Shown here: in pieces, positions 12,298-25,600 of the stretch
Layout: the number at the start of each line of letters is the position of its first letter
Position numbering within the stretch: the stretch's first letter is position 1
NCBI RefSeq assembly: GCF_021917145.1
Contig: NW_025813796.1
Location: 434,001 to 498,000, forward strand
Direction of reading: 5' to 3'
DNA length: 64,000 nucleotides
Source: Hypomesus transpacificus
Lineage: Eukaryota; Chordata; Actinopteri; Osmeriformes; Osmeridae
Made by a program: the position numbers and the translations under genes
Notes under the pieces: model-generated
Seen by the model: only the letters and a program-made list of their open reading frames with translations
Databases searched by the model: none
What the model was told of the DNA's origin: nothing

Positions 12298-14025
12298 ATG
12301 AAAATGAACAGCACCATGGACAGCGACGGAATGAGCAACTGCACCTTCATGCCGTATTACCTGCATACCACCGGGATGACCATGCTGTACATCATTTGTT
12401 ATGGCGGGATCCTGCTGCTCTGCGTCGGGGGAAATGTGCTTGTCTCTTTGGTAGTTCTTCGAAATCGGAACATGCGGTCCGTCACCAACCTCTTCATTCT
12501 TAACTTGGCACTAAGTGACCTGCTCATCGGAGTGTTCTGCATTCCAACAACTTTGATTGATAACCTGATATCAGGTGGGTTTTGTTCGTATTATTATAAT
12601 TTACATCATTCTTATTGTTTATAAATGTTTTGGAGTTTACCATCTCTGTACGATATGATCAATTATAAGCCCAAAATGTATTAATTAAGAAACGGTCAAT
12701 ATTGTCCGCGGATTTATGTGGTGGGTCACTCAGGACATTCGTGGAGTAGAATAAAAAAGATTTGTAACAATATGAGACCACAAACTTAACATTTGAGGTG
12801 GATCTGTATGGGAATTTGCCTCACACTATAATTGGCCGAAGAATTTTGTTTTCTGTTTGTGTGGTGTGGCGATAGATCGTTCCATAAAGCACACATTGAT
12901 TTGGTGTTGTTGAGTGATCCATCTCTATTTGTTCTCAGGTTGGCCATTTGGACAGTTCACATGCACCATGAGCAATCTGGTCCAGGGAATGTCTGTGTCA
13001 GCCTCAGTGTTCACACTGGTGGCTATTGCCATCGACAGGTAAGTCCACATGCTTAATAACCTCAATCGAAAGCAGTTAGAAATCCAAACTACATTTGGAT
13101 TTCTAAAGGCATAATGATGGTCTTGAGAAAAAATCGTCATGAATATTTCCGCATACCTACTTTGACCTCACCCTTTTTTTCCCTCAGATTCACAGGTATC
13201 GTGTATCCATTCAGGCATCGTATGAGACCCGTAAGTGCCCTGCTTGTCATCTTCTTCATCTGGCTGGCGGCCTTCGCCGTCATCTGCCCCTCAGCTGCCA
13301 CGCTGACCGTCATCCGCCTGGAGGACACCTACATGGTCCAGGACAACCAGACCTACCCTGTCTTTGTCTGCTTCGAGAACTGGCCCCGGTCAGAGATGCG
13401 GCAGGTCTACACTATGGTCATCTTCATTCACGTGTACCTCGTGCCTCTGGTGCTCATCAGTATCATGTACGGCTGCATTGCTGCCAAACTCTGCAACAAC
13501 CTGAGGCAAGTGGGGATCGCCGAAGTCAGGAGAACTCGTTCCCAGCGCAGGGCAAAGGTCATCAAAATGCTCATCATGGTAGCGGTTCTTTTCATGCTGT
13601 CGTGGCTGCCACTGTGGACTCTGATGTTGCTGACGGACTACGGCGAACTGGACAAGCAACAGATAGACTTCCTCAGCAGCTATGTGTTCCCTGTAGCTCA
13701 CTGGCTGGCCTTTTTCAACAGCGGCATCAATCCTGTCATCTATGGTTTTTTCAATAAAAACTTTCGGAGGGGGTTTCAGGGTGCTGTGGTCTGCAGGCAC
13801 TGTGATTCCGGAAGGACCACAGTGACCACAATGCATCGTGGAACCTTTCGTTTCTTGCCACATAAAAGAGTGTGTGTTGAAAAACCTGAATCTTGTGGGA
13901 GACAAAAACACAATAGATTGGTAGATGTTCTTAAGATTACCCCACAGGGTACTCAGGGAATCCTCCTAGAGGACATAAACACAATTGCTGCTCGTAATAA
14001 GGTCATCACAGCCTGGGAGAAGTGA
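12298..14025 (+). CDS. npffr1-like: Neuropeptide FF receptor 1-like GPCR
   Basis: Class A G-protein-coupled receptor for RFamide peptides (NPFF group), acting at the plasma membrane. Three coding exons: 12298-12574, 12939-13038 and 13188-14025, phase-consistent, 404 residues. It has N-glycosylation sites N4 and N14, seven hydrophobic segments, [13 protein letters not shown] in TM2, the WPFGQFTC extracellular loop 1 with its disulphide Cys, DRF (125-127) after TM3, [12 protein letters not shown] in TM6 and NPVIYGF in TM7. [15 protein letters not shown] and [15 protein letters not shown] are diagnostic of NPFF receptors. DNLISGWPF, TLTV, and YGELDKQQ in loop 3 are closer to NPFFR1 than NPFFR2. 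Fish have several NPFFR1-like copies, and I cannot say which this is. The ATG at 12298 is the first after a putative acceptor; M3 (12304) is an alternative start. Confidence 0.93.
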
Positions 14026-14880
14026 TCGAAAAGAACTCGAAGGCCAGAGGGCGCCAAATTCCTCAGTGTATGAGGGATAAGATCAGTAAAACAATGGGCT
14101 TGTTCTCAAGGATCAGGAACTTGCTATGCCCCTTGCATTGTGGGGAACCATTCTGTTTGACCTGTGAGGACCATCGCTAGTGGAAGGGAAAGGTGGTGAG
14201 AATCATTAGGGTCCACACTGCCCAGGGGCCCCCACAAAATCCAGCCGTTATACTATATATACCTGTTCTGTGAATAATTATAAATGTTCTATTAGTTGTA
14301 TGAGATTTACATCCAACTTAAGATAAGGTCCACGCAGTCTTCTGCATAAGGAGCTGGGCTGCCATCCAGTTGCTTCTTACTGACTGTGCCATGCCAACTG
14401 GGACGCAGGAAGGAAAAAGTGTTTTGTTTCACTATTTATTTTCATATTTGTCACGTGTGACACTAGGATGTCACTTTTGTTTTTGTCCTCTTAGAGGCAA
14501 TTAAACATCTCCAATCACCTTTCCCCAAATGTACAGTATCTATAAATGTTTTAATGTTGGTTTTACAGCTTTGTTAGCTGACTGGGAATATTAATGTTAC
14601 TGTAATTTAATTTACAAGTACTATATTTGTTTGTTTCTTGACTTTATACCATTATATATGGTTTTGGGGGTATATTTACATAATGTGAGGCAGGTGGACA
14701 ACACAAACATAACTCGTTTATTTTGCTCATTAATTACTGTAAATATTGATCATTTTGCATTTAATCACAGCTGTATTTGATTGAATTGGCAGGTTATTTA
14801 AAGTATTGTATTTTGTCTGTCGGTATTTAATGTTTAAACATAATGACGAAATGTGAGGCTATGCATCATTGTAACTTTTA

Positions 14881-14886
14881 AATAAA
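14881..14886 (+). terminator. Polyadenylation signal AATAAA, NPFF receptor
   Basis: First canonical AATAAA downstream of the receptor stop codon, about 860 bases after it, in AT-rich sequence. Use inferred from position only. Confidence 0.5.
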
Positions 14887-15469
14887 AAACCTTACAATTT
14901 CAATCATTAATATGGCTTCAGCTATGGAGCTGGTACTTCAATATAAATACAACTGAGTTGAGCTGAACTGCACTACAGTAAGCGATTATTGATGAATAAG
15001 ATCTTACGAGCCGCAAACGGGCATTCCACAAGAAAACTGTTCTTAGTAATATAACCTAATCAGTCCTTTGTTGGTGTCAAAAGAATTCATAAAACACCAT
15101 ACAATGTCTACCTGCAAAATAAACACAACTTGCTACAAATCCTTAGTTCATCTGTCAAAGACAGATATGCATGTCAATAAACATGTCAGTGCCATCAAAA
15201 TGATTACTTAGTCATTGTTCATAAGCAAGATAGTCAAAATGCTTAGCCATGTTGTCAATAGGCTATAACATAGTACTCTTGTGCACAATGAGGGGTTAAA
15301 ACTATTCAATAGAAAACCAATACATATCGATCAACATGATAAAAGCAATTGGTAATGTAGGAAACAGCAGCTACACATTGCTACACATTGGCAATTTGAT
15401 CCTTAAAATTAATAATTGCTTTTATGATATGCATAAATAGCTAGATGACGTGGTTGAACAAGTAAATTT

Positions 15470-15895
15470 GAAATGTCCCCGGCCTAGACCAGACAGGGTT
15501 CTAATCTGTTTCTTCCAGGTCCAGGTATCCATTCCACTTCTTCACTTCCTACCGGTAACTCAACTCACCTGCTGCTCATTCCCTCATCAACACCACAGCT
15601 CTTAAACCCCGGATTGTCACCCACTGCTCGCCAGTTTGTTGAATCACCGACCCCACGTCTGTATTCCTGGCTTTCTGTGGTTTTGTGACAAGACTACGCC
15701 TGTTTTTGTGCTGACCTTGTTTCTGTCTCAACCAGATCACCGCTTCCAGTCCTCCAGTCCTCCTACCGGTACCCCGCTCCACCATCCACCAGTTCCCCTC
15801 AACCGTCCTCCCCATCTCTCTCTCAAATAAAATCTGCGCACATTCAGAACCTTGTGTGTTGTGCGTTTGGGTCTTCAGTACAGCCGTGACAGAGA
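15470..15895 (+). mobile_element. Possible solo LTR or retroelement fragment
   Basis: A C/T-rich segment with AATAAA at about 15827 followed by a tail ending TTTGGGTCTTCAGTACAG and then CCGTGACA. This layout is typical of the 3' end of fish Ty3/Gypsy-type LTRs. No gag/pol sequence, primer-binding site or second LTR is seen, and the left boundary is a guess. Confidence 0.35.
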
Positions 15896-16647
15896 ATTTT
15901 AATTGTGATCTGAGACATGTAAAGCATCTGAGAAACTCTGCAGCTGCATAACAGGCACAGAAACCACAAGCACTGTACCATCTATGATTCCAGGAATCTC
16001 TGTGTTTGTGTGTAACATATCTTCATCATCGACTGCATCACAAGCACTGTGCATTAGTCCTTTTAACTCTCTCTCCAGTTTTTTCCGTGTAGGAGAAGGG
16101 GCTGTCCATGAGAGATTTTGACACTTGCTCCATCTCTACCATATCAACACCTCTCCCACAAGCTTTTACAGTTTGATGGCCTGATAATCACTTATTAATA
16201 ACTTGATGACATCAGTTTGAATACAGAGATTACTAGTTGGCTACAGTGTATTCTATAGTTTACTCACCTGGACCTGTGCAAGCCTACTTTACTCAATTAA
16301 TTTAAAGAAAATACATATTTTCAGAAGTATTCAAACTCAGGTTGGTGGGCATAATGCCACAAAGCAGGCATAACAACCATAGGCTACATTAGAACCAAGG
16401 TAACGACCTCCATTATGCTTTGTCTGTAGGCTACTAGCATTTCTATGGGATGCTGGCTCTGCGCCCGGATGGGTTAGCGAATCACTGCCCCAGAATGAAC
16501 ACATGCGGAGAGCCAGTGCAGTGTTTATAGACCCGTCCAACGCCCTATACAAAGTCCCAAAATCGTCTCTGTGTCTCCCTTTCCTTCCTCTTTCTTTGAA
16601 TTGTTTTTGTTCAAAACCTGTGCACATTCCGACAACAAGGTACAGGT

Positions 16648-19600
16648 ATGCCTATTTTTCCGAGGTATTTGTTTCTGCTGTCCTGGTTACGCGTTCTTCT
16701 AGCGGTTGAATTAGAGTTAGAAGACACGGGCAACTTGATTGACCTCAGTTACCCAGACGCAATCGACTACAAGGATCCCTGCAAAGCTGGTAACGTGATT
16801 TGTCCCCTCTTGTGTAAAATCATCTGCGTTGGGTTTGAATAGGCTAACCTAGGCTACACTCCACGATCTTAAAGTTAAAGGTTGTTGATTATTTTAAGCA
16901 CGTCTGAGACGCAAGTGAATGTGTACGTCCTGTTCCGATCACTCAGTGGGTTATTTAACCACATCTATCCATAATGTACAATAGGATCTTTTTTTATCGA
17001 AGTCATTTGATGAGTCACATATGCCGTTTCGTCAAACTGTTTTGCCATTGCCAATTATTTTCCTTTCTACTGAAACCTTACTTTTTATTAGTATTTAAAA
17101 GTTCTAACAAAATTGTACAACTTTGAAGAAGTTGTATATATCATTTCTCAATTGTACACTCTACTGCACTATTTTCCCCATAAACTTACATATTAAATGA
17201 TTTGTTTTTATCAACCATAGACACAACACAGCATTGACAAAGTGAGATACTTATTTTTTGAATGTTAGGACATTTTGCAAAAAACATTACACTGCATTAA
17301 AAAAACTGCATTAATTTCCGTCCCGGTGAACGCCTGCATACCTCACCAAATCTTGGCAGTGATAAAGACAGTCCTACAGTGGCCTACTTGGCTCAACAGG
17401 CGTGCATTGACTTCCTGAAGTTCACGACCCATTAACATCACCGAATTATTGGTATCTTAGCTGATATGACACATTTTCCAATGTTGTTTCCAATGTCCAC
17501 TTTGGCACATAATGTAATATTTAGTTTGCTAAATTCTACTGTAATTATTATGGTATGCTACTGACGTAACATGAAACTATTACATGCCAACACTTTACAT
17601 CAACACTAACACCCATGTAACTGCAAAGAAATACGTATAGTAAAACCATTGCAGGTACATATGGTATCTAAAAGGTATAAAGTGATAGCAGTATCACTTC
17701 AAACTTAGGGGTAGGTAGGTATTGTGAAGGGAAAGTTACAGGTTGTGTTACCAAAACAACATCAACGGTAACATCCACCTACCCCTCGAAAGTCCATACA
17801 CTCCCATACTAAGTTAATAACTTAAACTATGCTTTTTAAAGTAGACTTCCTACAGGTACTCTATGGAAACCCTTTCCACCACAACATCATTTTCTCCACA
17901 TTAATTGTTCCACAGTGAAAGTCTGTCCAAGGTGATCTAATGTATTGAATAGCAGCTGTCAGATTTAGACTGCCATGAAAAGAGCTTTGTCCAATGACGA
18001 ATCACGCATGCTCTTTTAGCTTGCCTAAACTCCAGCGAACCGTAAAAAAAGATCCAGACAATGTCTTTTTTCAGAGCTTGGGTAGTTGCTCTGTTTATTT
18101 TGAGCTACATAGCTAGTGACGCCATTTTGACATTAGATTAAAGCTCCTAAACACCATCTTCCGTCCGTACGTCCCATAATGTCTTTTCATAGTTCCGTCT
18201 TCACTTTCCACCTTCATTCGTCTTCCTCAAGGTCATCAGTCTTCTCACCTCACACCTCTCCTCTCTCGGCGGACGTGTTGCCTGGAAACCAGAGGTTTCT
18301 GAGGCCAGTCCGGCTGTCCTCTTTTGGGCGCCGATGAAATCCCTTTGGCCGCAAGGCATTTTGTGCTAGCTACAGTGCCGGGGGGCAGTGACCCATTCAT
18401 AATCTCGCTTTGCATGAGTGAATTTGGCTTCAAAGGCAAGACCTGGCCCATGATTTGATAAGCTCATTTGTACCTCAAGTGAAAGTGCACTTGCATGTGG
18501 GTTAATTGTACGGTTCCAGTTTGACCTCCACATGATAGTTTTAGATTACATGTGAACTGTAGTGGGACTCATATTCATTTGATATGAATATGATATGTAT
18601 ATGAAAATAAACACTGAGCATTTAAAAGCAAGCTACTGGAAAATATTGGGTTAATGAGAGGTCTATATACTGTACTTACCTGCCTAAATCCTTTGTATCT
18701 GTTAAAATACTTCCCTCAGTCACTTTGGGAGTTTGTGGATAATTGGTTTGCAGGTTTTAGTTTAACTGACATGTTGAAATTATGTATAGAATCGAATCTT
18801 TATTTTTCTTTGTGCATCGTACAACAACCACATTGGAACCGAGTCAGTGCGACATCAAATAAAGTGCAACAGGTATACAATGTGTATCATGTGTACAGGT
18901 ATATAACAATACAGCAATAACCGTTATTGTATGCCCTTTAGTCCCTTTCTAAAATAAAATAACCGACAAATAAATAAACAGTTGCTCAGTAGCACACTAC
19001 CAGGCTTTTCCTGACTGTCATGATTCAGGCTCTATTTCCAGCGCTGGAAAAGGTGTCCCAATGTATTTATTCCTGTGTGACTGCTCGCGTGTACAGAAGT
19101 CCTCTCATAGTGAAGGCTGTACTGTGTGAGAAAGGTGTGTGTGTGTGCCGGTTCAAATAGAATATCCGAATCACAGAGCCTTGCTATTCCGACCATTGGG
19201 AGAGAGAGAAGCAATATTTCGCTTTTATATTTACTCGCCACAAAAAGCAGACAGAGTGATAGATTGGTTGTGTGTGCATGTGTGTGTGTGTGTGTGTGCA
19301 TGTGTGTGTGTGTGCATGTGTGCATGTGTGTTTGTGCATGTGTGTGTGTGTGTGTGTGTGTGCATCTCAGCTGCCTTTTTAGGAGACATCGCCTTGGATG
19401 AGGAGGACCTCCGCATGTTTGATGCGGTCCGGGTTCTGGATGCTGCAAGGCACAGCCGGCATGGCAATGAGACACAGCCAGGTATGGGATCCAGACAGGA
19501 GTCAGCCTCATGTATTATCGCTAGCCGTCTCGAAGACCACGCCGTTGTTACCTTAACGGAAACCAAGACTGTTTGCATGTGTTTGTTACAGTGAACACGT

Positions 19601-22600
19601 CGTCCATCGCTGAGAGCAGTGAGGGCGGCATGGACGCAGGCAGACAGGGAGTGCGTCGTAGAAAGAGGGCGGCAACCTCTAGACCCGAGAGGGTGTGGCC
19701 AGATGGTGTTATCCCTTATGTTATTAGTGGCAATTTCAGTGGTGAGTTCAGAGTCGAACTTGCAGTCAAACTGGTAGGTACCAGACAGATAGAAAAGACA
19801 AACAGACAGTAAGTTTACCAACACTTATATACGTAAAGACGTTTTCCTGAATGTTTCTTGACCCAGAGATTGATTCAATATTGTTTCCTGAGATCCAAGT
19901 TACATTCATTTTAGAACATACATCGTTGAAAAAAAAGAATTGTGTTTGATATTGATGTCTATTTCCACAAACGTTCCCTAACCTACAGTACAGTATGTAT
20001 TGTAAACACAGTAATGGATTGAAGGAGCATTGAAAAACATTTCATCTTTTTAGGCAGTCAGCGAGCCATTTTTCGCCAGGCAATGCGTCACTGGGAGAAG
20101 CACACCTGTGTAACCTTCATCGACAGGACGACTGAGGAGAGCTACATTGTCTTCACCTATCGACCTTGTGGGTAAGGAGACTCTAAAATCCTGTCACCAT
20201 GTCAAGACACCCATGTATTGATTTCACCAGTTATTTGCGATGAAAATTGGTTTGTTTTTGGCAATGTGGTTCCCCTTTGAGGAAAACCTCCGTGCTTTGG
20301 AGCAGCTAGGCCAAGCACATACAAAAAAAAGCGGGGAGCATAGAATATAGATCTCTCAGTGCAAATGAATACATTCAAACTTAGAGTGTCATCTTTTTAA
20401 CAAGCCAGTTGAAAGGCTTCATAGAGCATTCTCTGCACCCATCATCCAAGCGTTTAGTATTATTCAAGTCACAAAATTTAGTCAAATAGTTCATATGCTC
20501 GTTTTGTGAAAGTATCAAAGATCGATCATGATTTGAACTTCTATCTGGCTGCTAGAATTTAGTACCTAGTGATTTAAATGATTGGACTAAATCCCAAGAA
20601 GCTGATCATTTCTGTGATTTATGTCTAGGACAGTCTCTACTCAGCTCAGCCCAGCTCACTAGACCTTCAGTTAGTTGCCCCATCACTGCTTAGTGGAGAT
20701 CCAGAAGGGTGATGGCTACCAATAGTCATGTAGCTTTCCGTTTGCGTTGACATGATTGCAGCGGGATTTATCATAGTATTTGACCAATAGCATATTTCAC
20801 TCTCAGGGCCATATTTTGAATCAAGGGGACAAAGTGTGACACCTGGATAAACCACCATGTGTCCCTATGTACCCGGGTCTCAATGTCCCTGTGTCCCAAA
20901 CGTCCCTTTTCCAGCATGCTTTCAAGATACACACCGAGTAGACCCCTCAGGTCTTCTGGCACCTAACTGATAACAGTTCCTAAACCCAGGACCAAGATAC
21001 ATGGAGAGGCTGCTTTTACTTGTATTTATTTTCCAGCCTTTGGAATACTCTGCCAAAGAACCTTTTAATGAGATCTTAAGACACACTTCGCCTGCTATTC
21101 TCTGTGATGTTTATAGTGGTATACAATGTGGTCTGTACTGTACTCTCTTTGTTAATGCTGGTGAGAGGGCTTTACAAGCCAGTTGCATCTACACAAGCTC
21201 TTTACCTGTGCTGCATAACAAGCATTACAAGCTTGTTGTTGTGTTTCTTGTGTTCTGGAAGGCTTTTTGTGTCCTTTTGTGTTTCAGGTAATATAGGTTT
21301 GATTTGATTAGACTTTGTTCCTGTCCCCTGTGTCCCTCTGCTGCTTCCTGTGTCTCTCTGCTTCCTGTGTCTATCTGCTTCCTGTGTCTCTCTGCTGCTT
21401 CCTGTGTCCCTCTGCTTCCTGTGTCCCTCTGCGTCCTGTGTCTATCTGCTTCCTGTGTCTATCTGCTTCCTGTGTCCCTCTGCTGCTTCCTGTGTCCCTC
21501 TACTTTCTGTGTCCCTCTGCTGCTTCCTGTGTCTCTGCTCCTTCCTGTGTCCCTCTGCTTCCTGTGTCTATCTGCTTCCTGTGTCTCTCTGCTGCTTCCT
21601 GTGTCTTTCTGCTTCCTGTGTCTCTTTGCTTCTTGTGTCCCTCTGCTTCCTGTGTCCCTCTGCTTCCTGTGTCCCTCCAGGTGTTGCTCCTATGTGGGGA
21701 GAAGGGGCGGGGGTCCACAGGCTATTTCCATAGGCAAGAACTGTGACAAGTTTGGGATAGTCGTGCATGAATTGGGCCACGTGATTGGCTTCTGGCACGA
21801 ACATACACGGCCAGACAGAGATGAACACGTGAGCATTATCAGAGACAACATCCAGCCAGGTAAGAAGCACGCGTGTCTTTTTCCTTTGCTGTTTTGATGC
21901 ACCAGATGCAGTTTAGCACTTCCTCCATGACTTGAGTTAACAATTGATGAACAGGACAAGAGTACAACTTCCTGAAAGTGGAGCCGGGAGAGGTTGACTC
22001 ACTCAGCGAAGGATATGACTTTGACAGCATCATGCATTATGCAAGGAACACATTCTCCAGGTCAGCGCGTCACTAATCCTTGTTCAAGTTGGGGTTTGCA
22101 TTACAGCATGCATCCACATCTGTGTTTTTGTTTGGATGAGGCCCCGAACGAAACCGAATCAGATCATATTTGTTTGGTCCTGCAGGTGAGGGACAATTAT
22201 TTCACAGCAGCCCCTTTTTCATCGCTGTCTCGTGCAAGTTGTTACCCTGTTGCTTTTGCTCTGTTGAGCTTTTTTTGCGCTTTCACCTCCTCCCTGGCCC
22301 AGGTCGTGGAGGCCTGTCTGTTAGGGCTTTGTGTAGGATAATTTGGGCTGCGGTGGCCTTGTTTTCTGGTATTCAGGGGTGGGCTCCACTGAGCTGGTTG
22401 GCACAGTCTACTGTAAAGCTTTCATTCAGACCGCTCAGCTTGCACATGCCTGTCATTCATGGGCGCATCACCATGGGAACTGGGTGAGAGTCAGCCCCCA
22501 GCTAGCTCCCCTGGACAGAAAAGGAGGTTGATAAAGTAATGAAAGTGTCAAACAAGCCTGCTCTGTTATTTCAAAGCTCAGCATATAATATTCCCCAAGC

Positions 22601-25600
22601 TAGCCCAAGCCTTTATTAGGAAATGATCACAAGTACTGTGAATGACCCAAGCAATTATCCGACTCACATATATATTTTATAATAGTTTGTCATACTTTTT
22701 TGATAGAATTATTTTATTTGCTGTTGGTTTATTCATCGACAGATAAGTGAAATACCTTCCTTCTACTCCAGCTGGCTGCCTCTCCTCTATCTCCTCTTAT
22801 CGTCTTGTCTCAAACGCAGAGGGATTTTCCTAGACACCATTTTGCCACGCTATGATGTGAACAGTGTCAGGCCACCCATAGGGCAGAGAACCAGACTCAG
22901 CAAAGGAGACATTGCCCAAGCTCGCAAACTCTACAAGTGTCCAAGTGAGACTCGACTTCTCCAACCCTCTCGTGCCTTTATCGTTACTATACTTACTGAA
23001 CATAAGCAAGTCATCTTCTGCTGGAGGTTATTCTATGATCGTTAAATACAGACTAACTTTGTCTTGTGTGATGTTTGACAGAATGCGGTGAGAGCTTACA
23101 AGACAGTGTTGGAAACCTCTCCTCTCCTGGGTTTCCTAACGGCTATGCAGCATATGCTCACTGTGTCTGGAGAATATCTGTAACACCTGGAGAGAAGGTG
23201 GGTTCAAAATGTTACCCTCCCCCCCACACACACACACACGCTTTATGGAGGTTTTCACAAGACCGATTGGTGATAGTGATCCCGTGTGTTAAATAATGTG
23301 GCTATTGTGAAATGTGGGTAAAGACAGGACAAATCTAGAGCTTTCATTTAAATTCATTTAAAGTGCCTGTCTTCCCATTTCACTTCCTTACTTCCTGTCC
23401 ATTTACCCCCACAGATCATTCTGAATTTCACCTCCATGGATCTCTACAGGAGTCACTTGTGCTGGTACGACCATGTGGAGGTCCGAGACGGGTTCTGGAG
23501 AAAAGGCCCATTGACAGGTCTTTACATGGATGAGCTCACACAGTAGAAGTCCTCCACAGGGAGCAACCCAGAGACACCAGTCTGCATCTGCCTGGGGAAA
23601 GCCCTCCGAGTTCAAAGTGTAACCTTTTGTGTGGTGTTGTTCGGTGTAGAGCAGAATCGCGGCAGGTAACATGCACAGCTCATTTCGACATGGTCATTTA
23701 ACACTGCGAGTGTTCATCTTACCTGGTGGGTGTTGTTTGGGTCCACTCTCTTGAGAGTATAAAACACGGCTGGCGCAAATTGAACGCTTTGAGATTTGCT
23801 GTGTTTGAGCGCTAAATTGTTGAATGTTGTTCGACCATATCTACCATCATGCAGTAGCAGAATCTCATCCTTTTTACCTCAACTTTAGCAATTCGAAAAG
23901 GTTTCAGACAATGTAATGGACAAAAACATAGGACACAACTTTTTGAAGGCCAAAAGTTAAATAGATATTATAATGATGAACTCATTCATTATTCATATTC
24001 ATCATTTAAATGCAAAGCTATGCCAATAAGGTGAAAAATAACAGATGGAACCTCAATACTGCTGCAGTCAGCCCACCCTCACATTTGAACTGGTGCGTTG
24101 GTGTGCTCATGTATTTGCTATAGGCCGGCTCTGTGGCGACCAGATTCCTGAACCAATCATCTCAACTGACAGCCGTCTGTGGATTGAATTCAGGAGCAGC
24201 AGCAATTGGGTGGGCAAGGGCTTCTCGGCGGTGTATGAAGGTATTGTGAATAGGTCGCATTGATCTCAAATGAACGGGAAGACGTGGAAGTCCATATTGT
24301 TGTTGAGAGAATTCATGGAAGATGTACTTCCTTCCCTTTCGCCCCCGCAGCCATCTGTGGGGGAGAGGTAAATCGCGACAATGGCCAGATTCAGTCTCCC
24401 AATTATCCCGACGACTACCGGCCCAGCAAAGTATGCGTGTGGAAGATCACGGTAGCACAGGATTTCCATGTTGGCCTCTCCTTCCAGTCTTTTGAGGTAA
24501 AAACTGGGGGAGAGTGAAGGGGCAGAGAGAGAGACGCAGAGAGAGACATCAAGGAGAGAGATTGGCGAGGCTGTGAGATAGGGGAAGAGAAAAATAAGTA
24601 ATCCCATCACAATTCCTCCAGTAGGTAACAAGGTCTACAATGTGGGTTAGGTGGAGTAGGGAGGACATTTGTATTCATCGTGCCTTTCTGAGTACAATTC
24701 AGTGCTGGTCTCGGTTGAATGAATGTCCATACTACAGCAATTACTGAGCAACGTGCATTTTGCTTCAGACAGTGGGGTCAGAAAGTGGGGTCCCAAAGTA
24801 CCAACTTCCACCTCCTGCTTGGATTTGCTATAGATTGAGAAGCATGACAACTGTGCCTATGACTACCTGGAGGTCAGAGACGGACACGCTGAGGGAAGCC
24901 CCCTGCTCGGAAGATTCTGTGGCTACGACAAACCAGACGACATCAAAAGCAGCTCCAACCGGCTGTGGATGAAGTTTGTGTCCGACGGCTCCGTCAATAA
25001 GGCTGGGTTTGCTGCCAACTACTTCAAAGGTAAGTGGCCGTGCGCTTTTTTGGATGACGATGGTGGTACTGATGATGGAGAGGAGGAGGATGAACGCACT
25101 ATTCCCATTCAGACTTTCCAAAAGAACTATTCATTTGTTCACCTTTTGTCCTTGCGTGTTTACGCTGTGTGATACCCTGCCCCGTATGTTTGCTACTTCA
25201 TTGTCAGTCTTTGTTTTGGCAGTTGTTTGTATTTCTGTTGCCATGCTCTTGTTTCGAATGAACATCTGCCTCATCTGCTTGCCCTTGGGTCGATCCCTCC
25301 TACACTCACGCTTGACAGTGGAGAAACCCATGAATATAGATTTGTCCTTAAAGGATTTATATTTTCATGCTAATGATTCGCTCATCCTTGTCACTCGTTC
25401 GTTTGCTTCTGTCTGACAGAGATGGATGAGTGCTCCAAGCCGGACAATGGCAACTGCGAGCAGCGTTGCCTGAACACCTTGGGGAGTTACCGGTGCGCCT
25501 GTGACCCTGGTTACGAGCTGGCCTCCGACAGACGCGGCTGTGAGGGTAAGAGGAGAACGTACAACGTTCAGGTCGCAGTTGCAAATGAGAACTTGTTCTC

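Larger units (their letters stand above)
14026..16647. other. 3' UTR of NPFF receptor and intergenic region
   Basis: The first ~850 bases are likely 3' UTR, ending with AATAAA at 14881-14886. After it come AT-rich unique sequence, a possible LTR fragment (15470-15895), and the 5' flank of tll. No further gene is recognised. Confidence 0.6.

Noticed and set aside
21304-21897. Overlapping Cys/Leu/Pro frames of 197, 143 and 127 codons
   Set aside because: Stop-free minisatellite units read in all three frames; only exon 5 of tll (21681-21859) is coding.
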